A stretch of 64,000 bases of DNA from Cordylochernes scorpioides (taxonomy: Eukaryota; Arthropoda; Arachnida; Pseudoscorpiones; Chernetidae). The notes beneath the pieces were generated by a model, which was not told the origin of the DNA, did no database searches, and saw only the letters and a list, made by a program, of their open reading frames with translations. The position numbers were made by a program, and so were the translations under genes. This document shows, piece by piece, positions 20,111 to 31,297 of the stretch (position 1 is its first letter; each line of letters starts with the position of its first letter). Location: the NCBI GenBank assembly GCA_030710605.1, contig CP092874.1, positions 24,573,621 to 24,637,620 on the forward strand, written 5' to 3'.

Positions 20111-20293
20111 AGTTTGGTCTTCCTGGTGACAATGGGGGAAGGTAGGGTCGTCTTTTGATATAGTTGCAGCATCGGCTTTGACAAAGCCGTGACCTGTGAG
20201 GATTGTAGAGGAGGTGCCACAACATTTTATTTTGGATAGGATCGCAATGAGATTGTTTGGGGATGTAGCTATTCTCCTGAGGTGTCTTGACAA
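20110..20293 (-). pseudogene. LINE C-terminal fragment abutting the satellite
   Basis: The minus-strand frame contains LTGHGFVKADAATISKDDPT, followed by PHCHQEDQTVDH. The LTGHG...PxCxxxxxTxxH pattern is the RNase H tail found at the C-terminus of many R1/Jockey-like LINEs. The frame runs directly into the satellite sequence, so the rest of the element is lost or replaced. Confidence 0.7.
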
Positions 20294-20340
20294 TTGATCT
20301 ATAACATAAATTTCCTTCCAGAGTTAGAGTTTTTTTTTTT

Positions 20341-20640
20341 TTGCGTATCCTTAGTACACGTGGAACTAGTCATTGTGGGTAGAAGTAGACGACTACTTTT
20401 ACTGTAAGTGTAATACATGTCTACACATGTGAAAAGCAGTTCGACTTTGCAATTACAAATATGCCAGATCCCCGTTTGGTTACTTGCACTCGCTGGTGGG
20501 GTTGGACTTTTGCAAGAATCGGGGGCCATTGAAGCTTTTTTTTTTTTTTTTAATCTGAAAAAAAGTGTCCAATGCGGGATTTGATCCCGGGTCGTAGTGG
20601 TCGAAAACCAAGAGTTTAGACCACCCTTCCACCTACCCCC
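20341..20640 (-). mobile_element. tRNA-derived SINE
   Basis: Near full-length minus-strand copy with the head at 20560-20640. The B box is lightly mutated (gggatttgatcccgg on the plus strand). Confidence 0.85.
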
Positions 20641-20849
20641 AGAATCAGAGTGAATACTGTTTGCTACGGGCTCGAACAAACCTTTTAGATAGAGTGGAAT
20701 AAGATTGCAACAGTTCAAGACTATTAAGTAAGCAGGGTGATTCACATTGTAGAAAATTGAAAATGACGAATATAAATTTGAATCTGTTTCTATTTAAATA
20801 TTATTCTATTAATTATCCTCTATGACATTATCTCCACCTTTGAAACGAG

Positions 20850-21012
20850 GAACAGACGACATCTGTAAACCGCTCCTAACCTGGAGTACAGAGACCGTTC
20901 ATCCTTTCTCAGGGTACTATCAGCCGGGCCAGCTGAGCCCAGGTTTTATTAGTGATCTTGTTACTGCTTCCATTCCTCCTTTTTCACCCGGGCTTGGGAC
21001 CAGAAAAGACAG
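20850..21012 (-). mobile_element. Family D element, 5' part
   Basis: Contains ggtactatcagccgggccag and ttttcacccgggcttgggac. Confidence 0.7.
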
Positions 21013-21032
21013 GAGAGCTCTCTTACATATAT

Positions 21033-21253
21033 ACAACTCATAAACAAAACTTAAGGAAGTTGTACCTTTTAGCATGTATATCGGGACAATAGCTCTGAAA
21101 GATATTACAGTGACCTTTATTGAAGACACACTAGATAACCAAGTGTGAACAAAATTGCCTCTGTCTCTTAAAAAAAAAAAATAATAATAAAAGACGACCG
21201 GCGAAATCAAAGACTTTCTTTGCACTTCCTTAAATTTTGTCTATGAGTGTAAG
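21033..21253. mobile_element. MITE family H, complete
   Basis: The left end (acaactcataaacaaaactt) and the inverted right end (cttaaattttgtctatgagt) are both present, with the interior gtgacctttattgaagacac and an A-rich tract near 21170-21190. Confidence 0.75.
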
Positions 21254-21255
21254 TA

Positions 21256-21954
21256 GGCGATGTCCTTTTTTTCCGTCGGTGTAGTGTGCATGTGTTAGAA
21301 AGAGTAATGTTATTCAATGTAAACAACCAAAGTCTATCAAGGGATATAGAACACGTGGTAAATTCTGGATAATTTTATCTCATAAATTGTATCACCACGG
21401 GTTTATATAATTCGACGTTTCACCACAAGAACGTTTAATTCTATTCTGAGAATGACAAAGGTTTTTTATCATCGAAAACAATAATAAAATATATTTTCTG
21501 GTAAAGTGTCTTCTCACCTTAATGAAATTTGAATAATGGTAACCTCCATCTTCAAATATAAATTATACATGACGTATTTCTCCGTAACACTGTCCAGTCT
21601 TCGCTTCCGGGCTAATTGTCCAATTTTGGGGTATGGACTTCTAGCCCCCTCATCATGGCAGCAGACGCGATGTCAGGTGGCAAGGGATCCTAGGATCTGG
21701 CGGCAGGAAAATCTGCCGTGGTCATCTGGCGTGGTCCGTAACACTGTTATTACATCCTGACAAAAGTACTGTATAGAACGATGTATGAGTGGTTGATGTA
21801 ATGTTACTTCTTAGAAACGTTTCAGTCGGTAAACATGATCATCTCACATTCTACTAATGGTCATGTGTTCTCTTCAATTTTTAAACTTTCTTTCATTTCC
21901 TCACTGATCAATATGCAAATAAGGTGGTTGCTTTATCAAAGTTTTTATTATTAT
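21256..21954. other. Unique-looking sequence without recognised gene
   Basis: About 700 bp with fewer repeats than its surroundings. A GC-richer island at 21590-21730 contains cttcgcttccgggc, an ETS-type CCGGAAG core on the minus strand. No convincing exon, splice pair or RNA could be supported. Confidence 0.4.
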
Positions 21955-22254
21955 TATTCCTAGTACACGTGGTACAGGCTATGATAATCATGGTGGTTAG
22001 AAGTTGGCGACTGTGCTTATACTGTAAGTACACCACATATCTACATATGTGAAAAAGCAGTTCGATTTTACACTTATAAATATGCCAGAGCTTTGTTAGG
22101 TTAATTGTACTCGCTGGTGGGGTTGGAGTTTTGCAAGAATCGGGGGCCATTGGAGCATTTTTTTTATTAGGAAAAAAGTGCCCAATGCGGGATACGATCC
22201 CGGGTCGTAGAGGTAGAAAACCAATGGTTTAGACCATCCTTTCACCGATCCCCT
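21955..22254 (-). mobile_element. tRNA-derived SINE
   Basis: Near full length. The A-rich tail junction is at 21955 and the tRNA-like head ends at 22254 (gatacgatcccgggtcgtag region). Confidence 0.85.
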
Positions 22255-22261
22255 GCTTTAT

Positions 22262-22650
22262 CAAAGTGGTGGTCTTCTTCTTTCTTATCTCCACTCAATC
22301 ATATTAGAGACTCTTGATGGTGTCTGCCGGGGAAGAGTAGAGCTTGACAACCATCATGACTGGGTGAAGTAGAATGCGTCTGCCTTTGTCATTAAGACTG
22401 GGAGCACTACTCAGTGGCAGGCCGACTTAGCTCCAAAAGAAATGGCCGCCTCTGACATGAGGGACAGACGCCATGTGCAGCCGCTCCTAACATGGAGTAC
22501 AAACACTGCTCATCCTGTATACCTGGACCAGGAGCCCTTACAGGGTACTATCAGCCAGGCCAGCTGAGCCCAGGTTTTTTAGTGAGCTTGTTACTGCTCC
22601 CCCTCCTCCTTTTCATCCGGGCTTGGGACTGGCAAAGGCGGAGTTTCCAA
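22262..22650 (-). mobile_element. Family D element, the most complete copy
   Basis: On the minus strand the order is ctttgccagtcccaagcccg, the gctcagctggcctggctgat segment, cactgagtagtgctcccagt, and finally the tail gattgagtggagataagaaa shared with LINE-b. No open frame of any length spans it. It looks like a SINE-type passenger that uses a LINE 3' tail. Confidence 0.7.
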
Positions 22651-22699
22651 TGGCCCCCGATTCTTGGCCAAGGATCGAATCCCGCACTGGCCTTTTTTA

Positions 22700-23085
22700 T
22701 ATATATAATATCTTCTATATATATAAAAATCAATGTTTGCATGTTCGTTTGTTTGTATGTGTGTTTTTTTTTGTCCGGTATACAAATTCGCAGTAGTTCA
22801 CTAATTCAAACCAAAATTTCCATACATAGGTAAAAAAATACGGGGAAGACGATAGGCTATTTTAAAAAATATATAAATCAATTATTAAAACTATATATTC
22901 AAATTATTCTACTTAGCTCACGAACAGCGCCCTCTATCAAAGATTAGATTAAATTATGCTGATGAAACAAATAGATATAATGCTAATAACAAACAATTAT
23001 AAAAAAATCTTATCTAAATATATATCACTCGGGTAGATATGCACACGGGTCAATCCCGGGGCGAAGCCCGGGTCACCCGTCTAGT
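22700..23085 (-). mobile_element. Inverted copy of the GC-hairpin element
   Basis: Nearly base-for-base the reverse complement of 10590-10955, including cccggggcgaagcccggg at about 23057-23074. Differences are mainly in the short A/T runs. Confidence 0.8.
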
Positions 23086-23479
23086 ATATTATAACAGTAG
23101 GGCCTCCGATGAGATAATGACTATAAACATGTCTTAAATCCGGTCTCTTCTCGAGGTGGCCTCTTATCAGAGACTCTGTTTTGGTTGAAAGACTTTTCAT
23201 AACTTATTCTGGCATGATCGAGTCTCTGATAAAAGACCACCTCCAGGAAAGGCCGGGTGTAGACATGTTTTTTAAGCAGTCTCTCATGTGAGAGTACTGT
23301 ATTATATATGCTTATCTCCTCCATATCTCAGAAGAAGGCCAAGTGATACTCACTCCTCACTTTCTTACTGCTACTCTTTTTGTGTTGATTTCTTGCTTCC
23401 CTCTTTCTTTTTTTTCTTCTTTTCTTGTTTTTTTTTTTTTCATTTTCTTCTTACTCTGTATATATCGTTATTTCCTTTG

Positions 23480-23576
23480 TCTCACTGCTTTGTTCTTATG
23501 CATACCTCTGGTGATCCTGTATAGGGTCAGTGACCCTAAATAAAGGCTTTTTTGTTGTTGTTGTTGTTGTTGTTAT
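23480..23576 (+). mobile_element. 3' end of a LINE with (TTG)n tail
   Basis: It contains gggtcagtgaccctaaataa, a palindrome followed by AATAAA, and ends in seven ttg/gtt units. A microsatellite tail is typical of several non-LTR clades. Confidence 0.55.
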
Positions 23577-23639
23577 ATGCTTATCTCCTTAGACCATGTC
23601 TAGAAGTTCACTCTTCTCTAGTTTAAGAGAGTCGGAGGA

Positions 23640-24290
23640 CGGCTACCCCCCTGACCCCCGAAGAGGACGACCCTCTGAGATTACCGCCGCAGAGATCGTT
23701 GCAGCCATCCGCCGTCACCTCTAAGAAAAGCCCCCGGGTGGGACGACTTGCCTTGCAAGGCATACCAGGCATTCGAGGACTTCTTTGTCCATGCTCTGGG
23801 GTACGTGTATGAAGCCTCCCAACTCTGCAGTGTCTTGCCTACATCGACGTGGAGCACCTCCATCTGCCTGGTCCCCAAGTCCCACGATTGCCCTGGGCTC
23901 TGCGGCTACAGGCCGATATCGCTCCCCACAGCGAACTACCGGGTCCTTAGCAACATCCTTCTCCAGCGTCAACGGCCCCGTCCTGGTACCTCAGTGTCAG
24001 ACTTACGCTGTTTCAGGGAGGCCGTACTGTACAGGCGTACAGACTACGGCCTGGGTAGCAAGCCAAGTATCCAATGGTGTTCCGGGGAGGTCTCCTAGTT
24101 GGAATGTGGCACGTGTTGACCTCGTCGCTGGCTGTAATATCGACTGATCTCGAATCTGCTTTCGACACCCTAGACCGCGGCTTTTTGGTGTCTCTAATAG
24201 TCTCCCTGTGTCTACCACCGGCCTTCATCGGATGGTTCCTTCTCCTCTATCCCGGTGCGGACACAGCGATCTGAGCCGGGGGCCTCCACA
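23640..24290 (+). pseudogene. GC-rich LINE reverse-transcriptase fragment (Tx1/L1-like), broken
   Basis: Conserved RT blocks appear in order but in more than one frame. First is PGWDDLPCKAYQAFEDFF, the PGxDxLPxxxYxxF block. Then come LVPKSHDCPGLCGYRPISL, QTYAVSGRP, and DLESAFDTLDRGFLVSL, which is RT motif A with its first catalytic Asp. PAFIGWFLLLYPGA follows. The FADD/YADD catalytic motif, the endonuclease and any later domains are missing. Frame changes near 23725 (a run of Cs) and between 23990 and 24100 make it non-functional. GC content is well above the local average. Confidence 0.8.
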
Positions 24291-24334
24291 CAAGGCCTTT
24301 CCAAACCATTCGCTCTGTGTGTCTTTGCTCCAAG

Positions 24335-24600
24335 TGTGAAAAATATTGCCTCTGTCTCCTAAAAAAAAAAAAATAAAATAAAAAATAGACGACCTGCTGC
24401 ATCAAAGACTTTTCTGCTTGCTTAAGTTTTGTACATGAGTGTAAATGTATATAAGATGTACATAAGAATAATGAGAGTACAAGAGTGTGATGCAAAAAAA
24501 AAATCATATCTTACACTCATGTACAAAACTTAAGGAAGTGGAAAAGTCTTTGATGCCGCAGGTACTCCGTCTTTTTTTTTTTTTTTTTTTGACGTGACAA
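24335..24600. mobile_element. Two family H MITE pieces in opposite orientation
   Basis: Left piece 24335-24445 ends cttaagttttgtacatgagt. Right piece 24513-24590 begins acactcatgtacaaaactta. The two ends face each other across 60 bp. Confidence 0.65.
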
Positions 24601-24954
24601 CGTCTTAAATTAGGTTGCGGCTGGGAGTCACTTATGAAAAAGTGTAACGCCCGGTAACGTTACGATGAGTCATCGAAAGAGAGTGTTTTTACTTGTGCAA
24701 TTCTTATTTCCATTCAATTCCTTGTTCCTATTGTGCAATTTAATTATATTCATATCAATAAATATTCTACCATTGTCACGTAAAATCTTCGCCCGTAAAA
24801 CCGACTTTACAGGCAACCATTGTTTTTTTATTTTAAGAGACAGAGTATGATGATAATAAATTTAAAATATTATTGACGCGTATGTTTAAAAGAAACATAG
24901 GAATTAAAGATAATTTCAACTTATTATAACAGATGCTAATGCATCATATACACT

Positions 24955-25500
24955 AATGGACAACAATTAAGGAAGTGGAAAGTCTTTGATGTCACTGGTT
25001 ATCTATTTTTTTGGAGAAAGAGGTAATATTGTTCACACTTGGTTATCTCGTGTGTTTTCAATAAAGGGTCATTGTAATATCTTTCAGAGTTATTGTCTTC
25101 TTCTTATTTCTTATCTCCACTCAACTATAATAGGGTGTCAAGCTTGTAGAGCTTGAGATCATGTCTGGCTGAAGTAGAATGTGTCTACCTTTGTCATTAA
25201 GACTGGGAGCACTACTCAGTGGCAGGCCGACTTAGCTCCAAAAGAAGTGGCCGCCTCTGACATGAGGAATAGACGCCATGTGCAGCCGCTACTAACATGG
25301 AGTACAAACGCTGCTCATCCTGTATCCCTGGATCAGGAGCCCTTACAGGGTACTATCAGCCGGGCTAGCTGAACCCAGGTTTTTTAGCGAGCTTGTTACT
25401 GCTCCCCCTCCTCCTTTTTCATCCGGGCTTGGGACCGGCAAAGGCGGAGTTGAGTCTGAATTACGACATACATGTTGAAAGGTATAACTTCCTTAAATTT
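24955..25500. mobile_element. Family H MITE interrupted by a family D element
   Basis: The H sequence runs 24955-25093 to ctttcagagttattgtc and resumes at about 25450 with tgaattacgacatacatgtt. The D element 25095-25450 (minus sense) lies between, so D is the younger insertion. Confidence 0.75.
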
Positions 25501-25599
25501 AATTATAAGGCGATATAGTGCCGGCGATAAGAAATGGAAGCATCAAATCACGAATGTTTCTTTTGCACATAAAACAAACTTCTACTATCCTTAATGTGA

Positions 25600-25705
25600 T
25601 GAAAGAATATTGGGAGGACTTGGCTCATCAGTGGGGAACCCTTCCATTGGTTTCACTAATTTAATCTACCAGACTGCTCCTTAGAGTTCTAATACTGTAG
25701 AAATG
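25600..25705. mobile_element. Family Q fragment
   Basis: Contains gggaggacttggctcatcag and the right end tttaatctaccagactgctc. Confidence 0.5.
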
Positions 25706-25767
25706 GTATTTAAGTAAACTATGGGCATAAGATTATAGGACAGTAGAGCGATTTATATATAAATACT

Positions 25768-26210
25768 AGCGGATGTGTACCCGGCTTCGCCCGGGTTTTA
25801 TCCGAGTGAAAGTTTGCCTAACGAATATTATATATTATGAAGTATAATAAACAATGTTAAAGATTAGTTTTAATTATTAATCAAGATTGTGTGTGAATAT
25901 GTGAGAAAGATGTAATATCGTTGTTGTTTTCTTGGCCGACTGTTTTACATATGGTGTTATCTTAAAATTGCTTGTTTTGAATATTTTTTTAGATTGAGTT
26001 GAATGAATTGCTGATTTTTTTTGTGTATTTATATATAAATAAAATTAACTCTGTTGATTTTTTTTTGTATTTAATCGATAACAGCGAAGTTACGCATGTT
26101 AAAGTTAGGAAAAATATTTTGATGTTAAGCAAAACCTGCTCCATCTCGTTTTACATAAATGTTGAAAATTTGGTCGAAATTGATGCATTGTAACGAAAGT
26201 TTTTAGCGAA
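25768..26210 (+). mobile_element. Diverged GC-hairpin element
   Basis: Opens actagcggatgtgtacccgg and then cttcgcccgggttttatccg. The body is AT-rich and ends near caccacttatgaaatttgc. The first 40 bp match the elements at 10590 and 22700, but the body does not. Confidence 0.5.
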
Positions 26211-26281
26211 CACCACTTATGAAATTTGCATTTTATTAATATAGATTTAGTTTATCCATGTGTGTGTGTGTGTTTTTTTTT

Positions 26282-26580
26282 CTTATCCCTAGTACACGTG
26301 GTACAGGCCATGATAATCATGGTGGGTAGAAGTAGGCGACTACTTTTACTGCAAGTGCACCACATGTCTACACATGTAAAAAACAGTTCGACTTTGCATT
26401 TACAAATGTGCCAGAGCCCCGTTTAGTTACTTGTACTCACTGGTGGTGTTGGACTTTTGCAAGAATTGAGGACCATTGAAGATTTTTTTTTAAATCAGAA
26501 AAAATGGCTCAATGCGGAATCGAACCCAGATAGTAGCAGTCAAAAATCAACGGTTTAGACTATACTTCCACCGACCCCCT
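26282..26580 (-). mobile_element. tRNA-derived SINE
   Basis: Near full-length minus-strand copy, preceded by a (tg)n/T-rich tract. The head is at 26510-26580. Confidence 0.85.
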
Positions 26581-26659
26581 CATGTGTAAGTGTGATGAAT
26601 AAAGGTACTGTAGAGTCAACTAATGACTCAATATGAATCATATAGAGATTATGAGCTAT

Positions 26660-26900
26660 CAAATGTGTTGTTTCTTATCCCCTTGTATAAAGATTACACG
26701 AATTCCATGAGTTCATGCTCCTCGAGCTGTTTTATGATAAGCAGCAGCCTCTCCCAAAGGTCCTGTTTAGTGCATCTAATGCAAGCCAAAATATGTTTTG
26801 GAGCTGCAGGTACCAAACTACATTTTGGGCAAGTGGGGTAGATTTTGTTATTATTTTCTATCTTCAATGGCTTGAGATGGCCTGTTCTACATCTTGTTAG
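26660..26900 (-). pseudogene. LINE-a 3' end
   Basis: The reverse complement of the 4052-4340 type: tcttatccccttgtataaag, then the Cys/His-coding segment. Truncated at 26900, immediately before a tandem array. Confidence 0.75.
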
Positions 26901-26944
26901 TGTTGTTTGATGCTGTCTATTTCTGATGTGCTGTCAGATGTACA

Positions 26945-27705
26945 CTGGGCCATTCATACTGTCCAAGTAATACAACTGTTTACTATGATTCAGGAATTCC
27001 ATTCATGCTGTCCAAGTAATACAACTGTTTACTATGATTCAGGAATTCCATTTATACTGTCCAAGTAATACAACTGTTTACTATGTGATTCAGGAATTCC
27101 AATCATACTGTCCAAGTAACACAACTGTTTACTATGTGATTCAGGAATTCCATTCATACTGTCCAAGTAACACAACTGTTTACTATGTGATTCAGGAATT
27201 CCATTCATGCTGTCCAAGTAACACAACTGTTTACTATGATTCAGGAATTCCATTCATGCTGTCCAAGTAACACAACTGTTTACTATGATTCAGGAATTCC
27301 ATTCATACTGTCCAAGTAACACAACTGTTTACTATGTGATTCAGGAATTCCATTCATACTGTTCAAGTAACACAACTGTTTACTATGATTCAGGAATTCC
27401 ATTCATACTGTCCAAGTAATACAGCTGTTTACTATGATTCAGGAATTTCATTCATGCTGTCCAAGTAACACAACTGTTTACTATGATTCAGGAATTCCAT
27501 TCATACTGTCCAAGTAACACAACTGTTTACTATGATTCAGGAATTCCATTCATGCTGTCCAAGTAACACAACTGTTTACTATGATTCAGGAATTCCATTC
27601 ATGCTGTCCAAGTAACACAACTGTTTACTATGATTCAGGAATTCCATTCATGCTGTCCAAGTAACACAACTGTTTACTATGATTCAGGAATTCCATTCAT
27701 GCTGA
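26945..27705. repeat. 49/51-bp tandem array, about 15 units
   Basis: Units contain gattcaggaattccattcat and ctgtccaagtaacacaactg. Most are 49 bp; some carry an extra gt and are 51 bp. Runs of 51-bp units produce short repetitive open frames, which the 49-bp units interrupt. Confidence 0.92.
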
Positions 27706-27769
27706 TACCTATGACTATAAGATGACTCACTGTCTTGACTAAAGTTTCGCTATCCTCTGTTGTTGTTGT

Positions 27770-28035
27770 TTCTTATCCTCTTGTGTAAAGATTACATGAA
27801 TTCCATGAGTTCATGATCTCATGGAATGGGGTATAGGGGTGCAGCTTTCGTTGATCATGGCACCATGATCCAGGCACACTTTGGTGAAAGTCTGACTTTG
27901 CCTGTAGTTTGAGGCCATTCCTAACATGGAAGCCTTTGCTGCAGACTCTAACATGAGTAGAGATAGCTCCTCCATATCCCAGGAGTGAGACCATTGCTAA
28001 GGTCCATCAACTGGGTCAGTTGAACTCAGGACTTT
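27770..28035 (-). mobile_element. Family E element
   Basis: From tcttatcctcttgtgtaaag (the LINE-a-type tail, inverted) through catggcaccatgatccaggc to gtcagttgaactcaggact. Confidence 0.75.
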
Positions 28036-28049
28036 TCCTCTTATATAGT

Positions 28050-29660
28050 CAAACCTCTATAATTCAATACCTCAAGTGATCAGAGCTTTCTGTTGAATTA
28101 AAGTAAGTGTTGAACACAAGGTAAAAGAGCCAAATCCAAATAAATAAATAGTGTATCTTCCAAACCATGCTCATCCTGTATCCCTGGAGCCCTTACAGGG
28201 TACTATCAGCTGGGCCAGCTGAGCTCAGGTTTTTTAGTGAGCTTGTTACTGCTCCCCCTTCTCCTCTTTCATCCGGGCTTGGGACCGGCAAAGACAGAGT
28301 TAGTTAGATGATTTTATCAAATTTATTTCTTATAGAAATTTTACTATGATAACCAAATATACAGTAGAACCTCTCAGTAAAGGACTTAATTGCAGAGTCA
28401 AAGTGTCCTTTAAGGAGAGGTGTCCTCTTACCAGAGAGTTGCTAAATAGTAAAAATGGTAATTTTGCAAATAAAAACTATCCTTTGTAGAGAGGTGTCCA
28501 CTAAAGGGAGGTATATAAGTAAAATAATAATTTCCTGTTCCAAAATAACTTTATTAGGTACCGGTCAAAAAGAACAACCTAGCTTATGTTATTTACAGTG
28601 GATAATATGAACAGGTTCTTCACAGAAAAAAGTGTATAATGCGGGATTCGATTCCGGTTCATGGCTGTCAGGAATCAAGGATTTTAACCACTCATCCATT
28701 AACTCTTCTAAATAATAATTTAATTTTATTAAATATTGTATTATATATTTATATATGTATGTATTTCTACTGTCCCCTCTCAAAGCTTATGTCCATAGTT
28801 CTTCTAAAATACTCATTCCAAGAGTCTAGCAACAGTATCACTATAAAAGGAAAGATTGAAAAATGCAATATAACAGCGGTATGGTAGATTAAACTGGAGA
28901 AACCGCTGGGAGGGTTCACCACTGATGAGCCAGGCCCTCCCATTAATTTTTCCATTGCAGTAAGGACAGTAGAAATAGTTTTTTTTAAAGAATCATACGT
29001 GTCTAAACTAGTTTCTAATTTTCATTGTTGTAATATATTTTAATTAATAATGTGAATTGAGATACATTTAGGACTTTTTATTTTCTGAATGTATCCTGAA
29101 TATCTTTAAGGATGGATAAATTGGATTAATACATTTTTGAACAAAAGTACAAATATTATTTTAATATAAGTCTTCTTCTTCTTTCTTATCTCCACTCAAT
29201 CATATTAGGGTATCAAGATTGTAAAGCCTTGACAACCATCATGACTGGGTGAAGTAGAATGTGTCTGCCTTTGTCATTAAGACTGGGAGCACTACTCAGT
29301 GGCAGGCCGATTTTAATATAAGTGAATAAATGCAATGGAAATAAAACAAATAAATTTTTAAAATAAAGGCTAGGGAATCATAGAGTAAACAAATCATGCA
29401 TGAACATCAACGCTGCCACATTATAACTTTTAAGCATGATGCGTATATGCTATGGTTGCTGTGTACTGCATGCCAAAGTATGGTATTATCAATGCAATTT
29501 TTTTATTTTAACAAAAATTATCTAATTATGTTGAAATTTGATTTAAAAATTCTTTCAAATTATCATTAGATCAAATTAATGTTTTTATTTGATAGGCTGG
29601 AGGTCAGGACATGAAAACATTGTCAAATTATCGATAGTGTTGAATTAACGAGGTTATATA
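28050..29660. mobile_element. Pogo-like element with several nested insertions
   Basis: The ends match the 40632-41765 element: tagtcaaacctctataattc at 28048 and gttgaattaacgaggttata at 29636. Inside lie a family N scrap (28110-28150), a D fragment (28150-28305), a pogo-like MITE (28360-28517), a Q element (28890-28990) and another D fragment (29170-29310). The outer ends flank them like a shell, though independent origin of the ends cannot be excluded. Confidence 0.5.
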
Positions 29661-29907
29661 CTGTATTTACAGTATAATATCTCAAAACTCACATTTATAA
29701 AATTTCAGTTAAGCCCTTTTCTAACAACATCACCACATTTTTTAATTATTAAAACCATGGTTAAAATAATTAGAACATAAATTTTGGATTTTAGAATAAG
29801 GTTTAACCAAGTTGTTCTTTAGTTTTTAATTATTTTTAATTCCTTTTCATTTCAAATTGAAGTGAGGAATCTCTTCAAGATGTTTGTTAAAATTTGACAT
29901 TAGTATA

Positions 29908-30046
29908 TACAGTTAAACCTCTCTATAGCGCCCGATTTTAAATACGTAGTACAATGCGATATTTACATTAAAAGTGACCTGTCTATAGCACCCTATTTTG
30001 GTGAGTCCCAAGAGGGGGCGCTATAGACAGGTTCAACTATACAATT
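29908..30046. mobile_element. Short MITE with gcgctataga ends
   Basis: The inverted ends are acagttaaacctctctatag and gcgctatagacaggttcaac. A second copy is at 31132-31297 (gtggcgctatagacaggttt). Confidence 0.75.
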
Positions 30047-30057
30047 ATAAACAATTT

Positions 30058-30515
30058 TACACTCATCGACAAAACTTAAGGAAGTAGAAAATCTTTGATG
30101 TGGCTGGTTGTCTATTTTTTTTTTTTTGGTGCAGAAGCAATTTAGTTCACAATTGGATATCTTGTGTGTCTCCAATAAAGGTCACTGTAATATCCTTCAG
30201 AGTTATTGTCTGAATCCTGATATACATGCTGAAAGGTACAACTTCCTTAAGTTTTGTCCATGAGTGTATATACACTTGGTTATCTCGTATGTCTTCAATA
30301 AAGGTCACTGTAATATCTTTCAGAGTTATTGTCTAAATCCCAATATACATGCTGAAAGGTACAACTTCCTTAAGTTTTGTCCATGAGTGTATATACACTT
30401 GGTTATCTCGTATGTCTTCAATAAAGGTCACTGTAATATCTTTCAGAGTTATTTTCTAAATCCCAATATACATGCTGAAAGGTACAACTTCCTTAAGTTT
30501 TGTCCATGAGTGTAT
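30058..30515. repeat. Family H MITE followed by two extra tandem copies of its right half
   Basis: A complete H element spans 30058-30268. The segment from acacttggttatctcgtatg to ttttgtccatgagtgtat (about 122 bp) is then repeated twice, at about 30270-30391 and 30392-30513. The repeats are almost identical, so the expansion is recent. Confidence 0.85.
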
Positions 30516-30754
30516 TGTATGTTTGAGTCTTGTAAACGCCCCCACATTGGGGGCAATTTCAGATTGCTGTATGTTTAAAAGTCTACCATCACCCCAGTTT
30601 TGGGGAAAAAAATGTAATTAAGATTCAAATTACAAATAATTATGCTTACATTTCAATGATAAGTAATTAATAAAGTATACAATTTGTATTATAGATTAGA
30701 AACACAATATATAATAAGACCAAACCAAATTATATACAGTAGAACCTCCCTGCA

Positions 30755-30905
30755 GCACTTGCAGCTCCAGAACACATTTTGGCTTGCATTAGATGTACTA
30801 AACAGGACCTTTGGGAGAGGCCGCTGCTTATCATAAAACAGCTCGAGAAGCATGAACTCATGGAATTCGTGTAATCTTTACACAAGGGGATAAGAAACAA
30901 CAACA
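30755..30905 (+). pseudogene. LINE-a 3' end inserted in a pogo-like MITE
   Basis: Begins gcagctccagaacacatttt and ends with the tail taatctttacacaaggggat plus aacaacaac. The pogo-like MITE is split into 30735-30745 and 30905-31085. Confidence 0.7.
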
Positions 30906-31131
30906 GAACCTCCCTTTAGCTGACCCTCCGCTAGCGGCCACCTCTCTAAAAAGGACAGTTATCATTTGCAAAATTACCATTTTTACAATTTAGCAACTCT
31001 CCGGTAAGAGGACACCTCTCCCTAAAGGACATTTTGGCTCTTCAATTAGGTGTTGTCCTTTAGAGGGAGGTTGTTCTACTGTATGTAATAAATTTACACA
31101 CACTATTTATTATTTTGGATAGGTCCTATTA

Positions 31132-31297
31132 CAGTTAAACCTATCTATAATGCCCCCTCTAAATAGCGCCTTCCTCTCTATAGCGTCCAATTTGAAACAT
31201 TAAAATGTAAACATTTTACATTAAAAGTGACCTGTCTATAGCACCCTATTTTGGTGAGTCCCAAGAGGTGGCGCTATAGACAGGTTTAACTGTATAT
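31132..31297. mobile_element. Short MITE with gcgctataga ends, second copy
   Basis: Begins acagttaaacctatctataa and ends gcgctatagacaggtttaac. Inserted in a family N remnant (31090-31130 and 31300-31340). Confidence 0.7.

Noticed and set aside
19994-20293. Minus-strand 99-codon frame as a gene
   Set aside because: Its second half is satellite sequence and the first half is a LINE C-terminal tail, so it is a transposon remnant.
22492-22833. 113-codon frame in the family D element
   Set aside because: It spans the join of two different repeats, and the corresponding frame is not kept in other D copies.
23288-23543. Hydrophobic Phe/Ser-rich frames
   Set aside because: They arise from a T/C-rich low-complexity tract next to a LINE 3' end.
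27032-27270. Repetitive open frames in the 49/51-bp array
   Set aside because: They exist only where 51-bp units are adjacent. The frame is broken by 49-bp units and there is no start or splice context.
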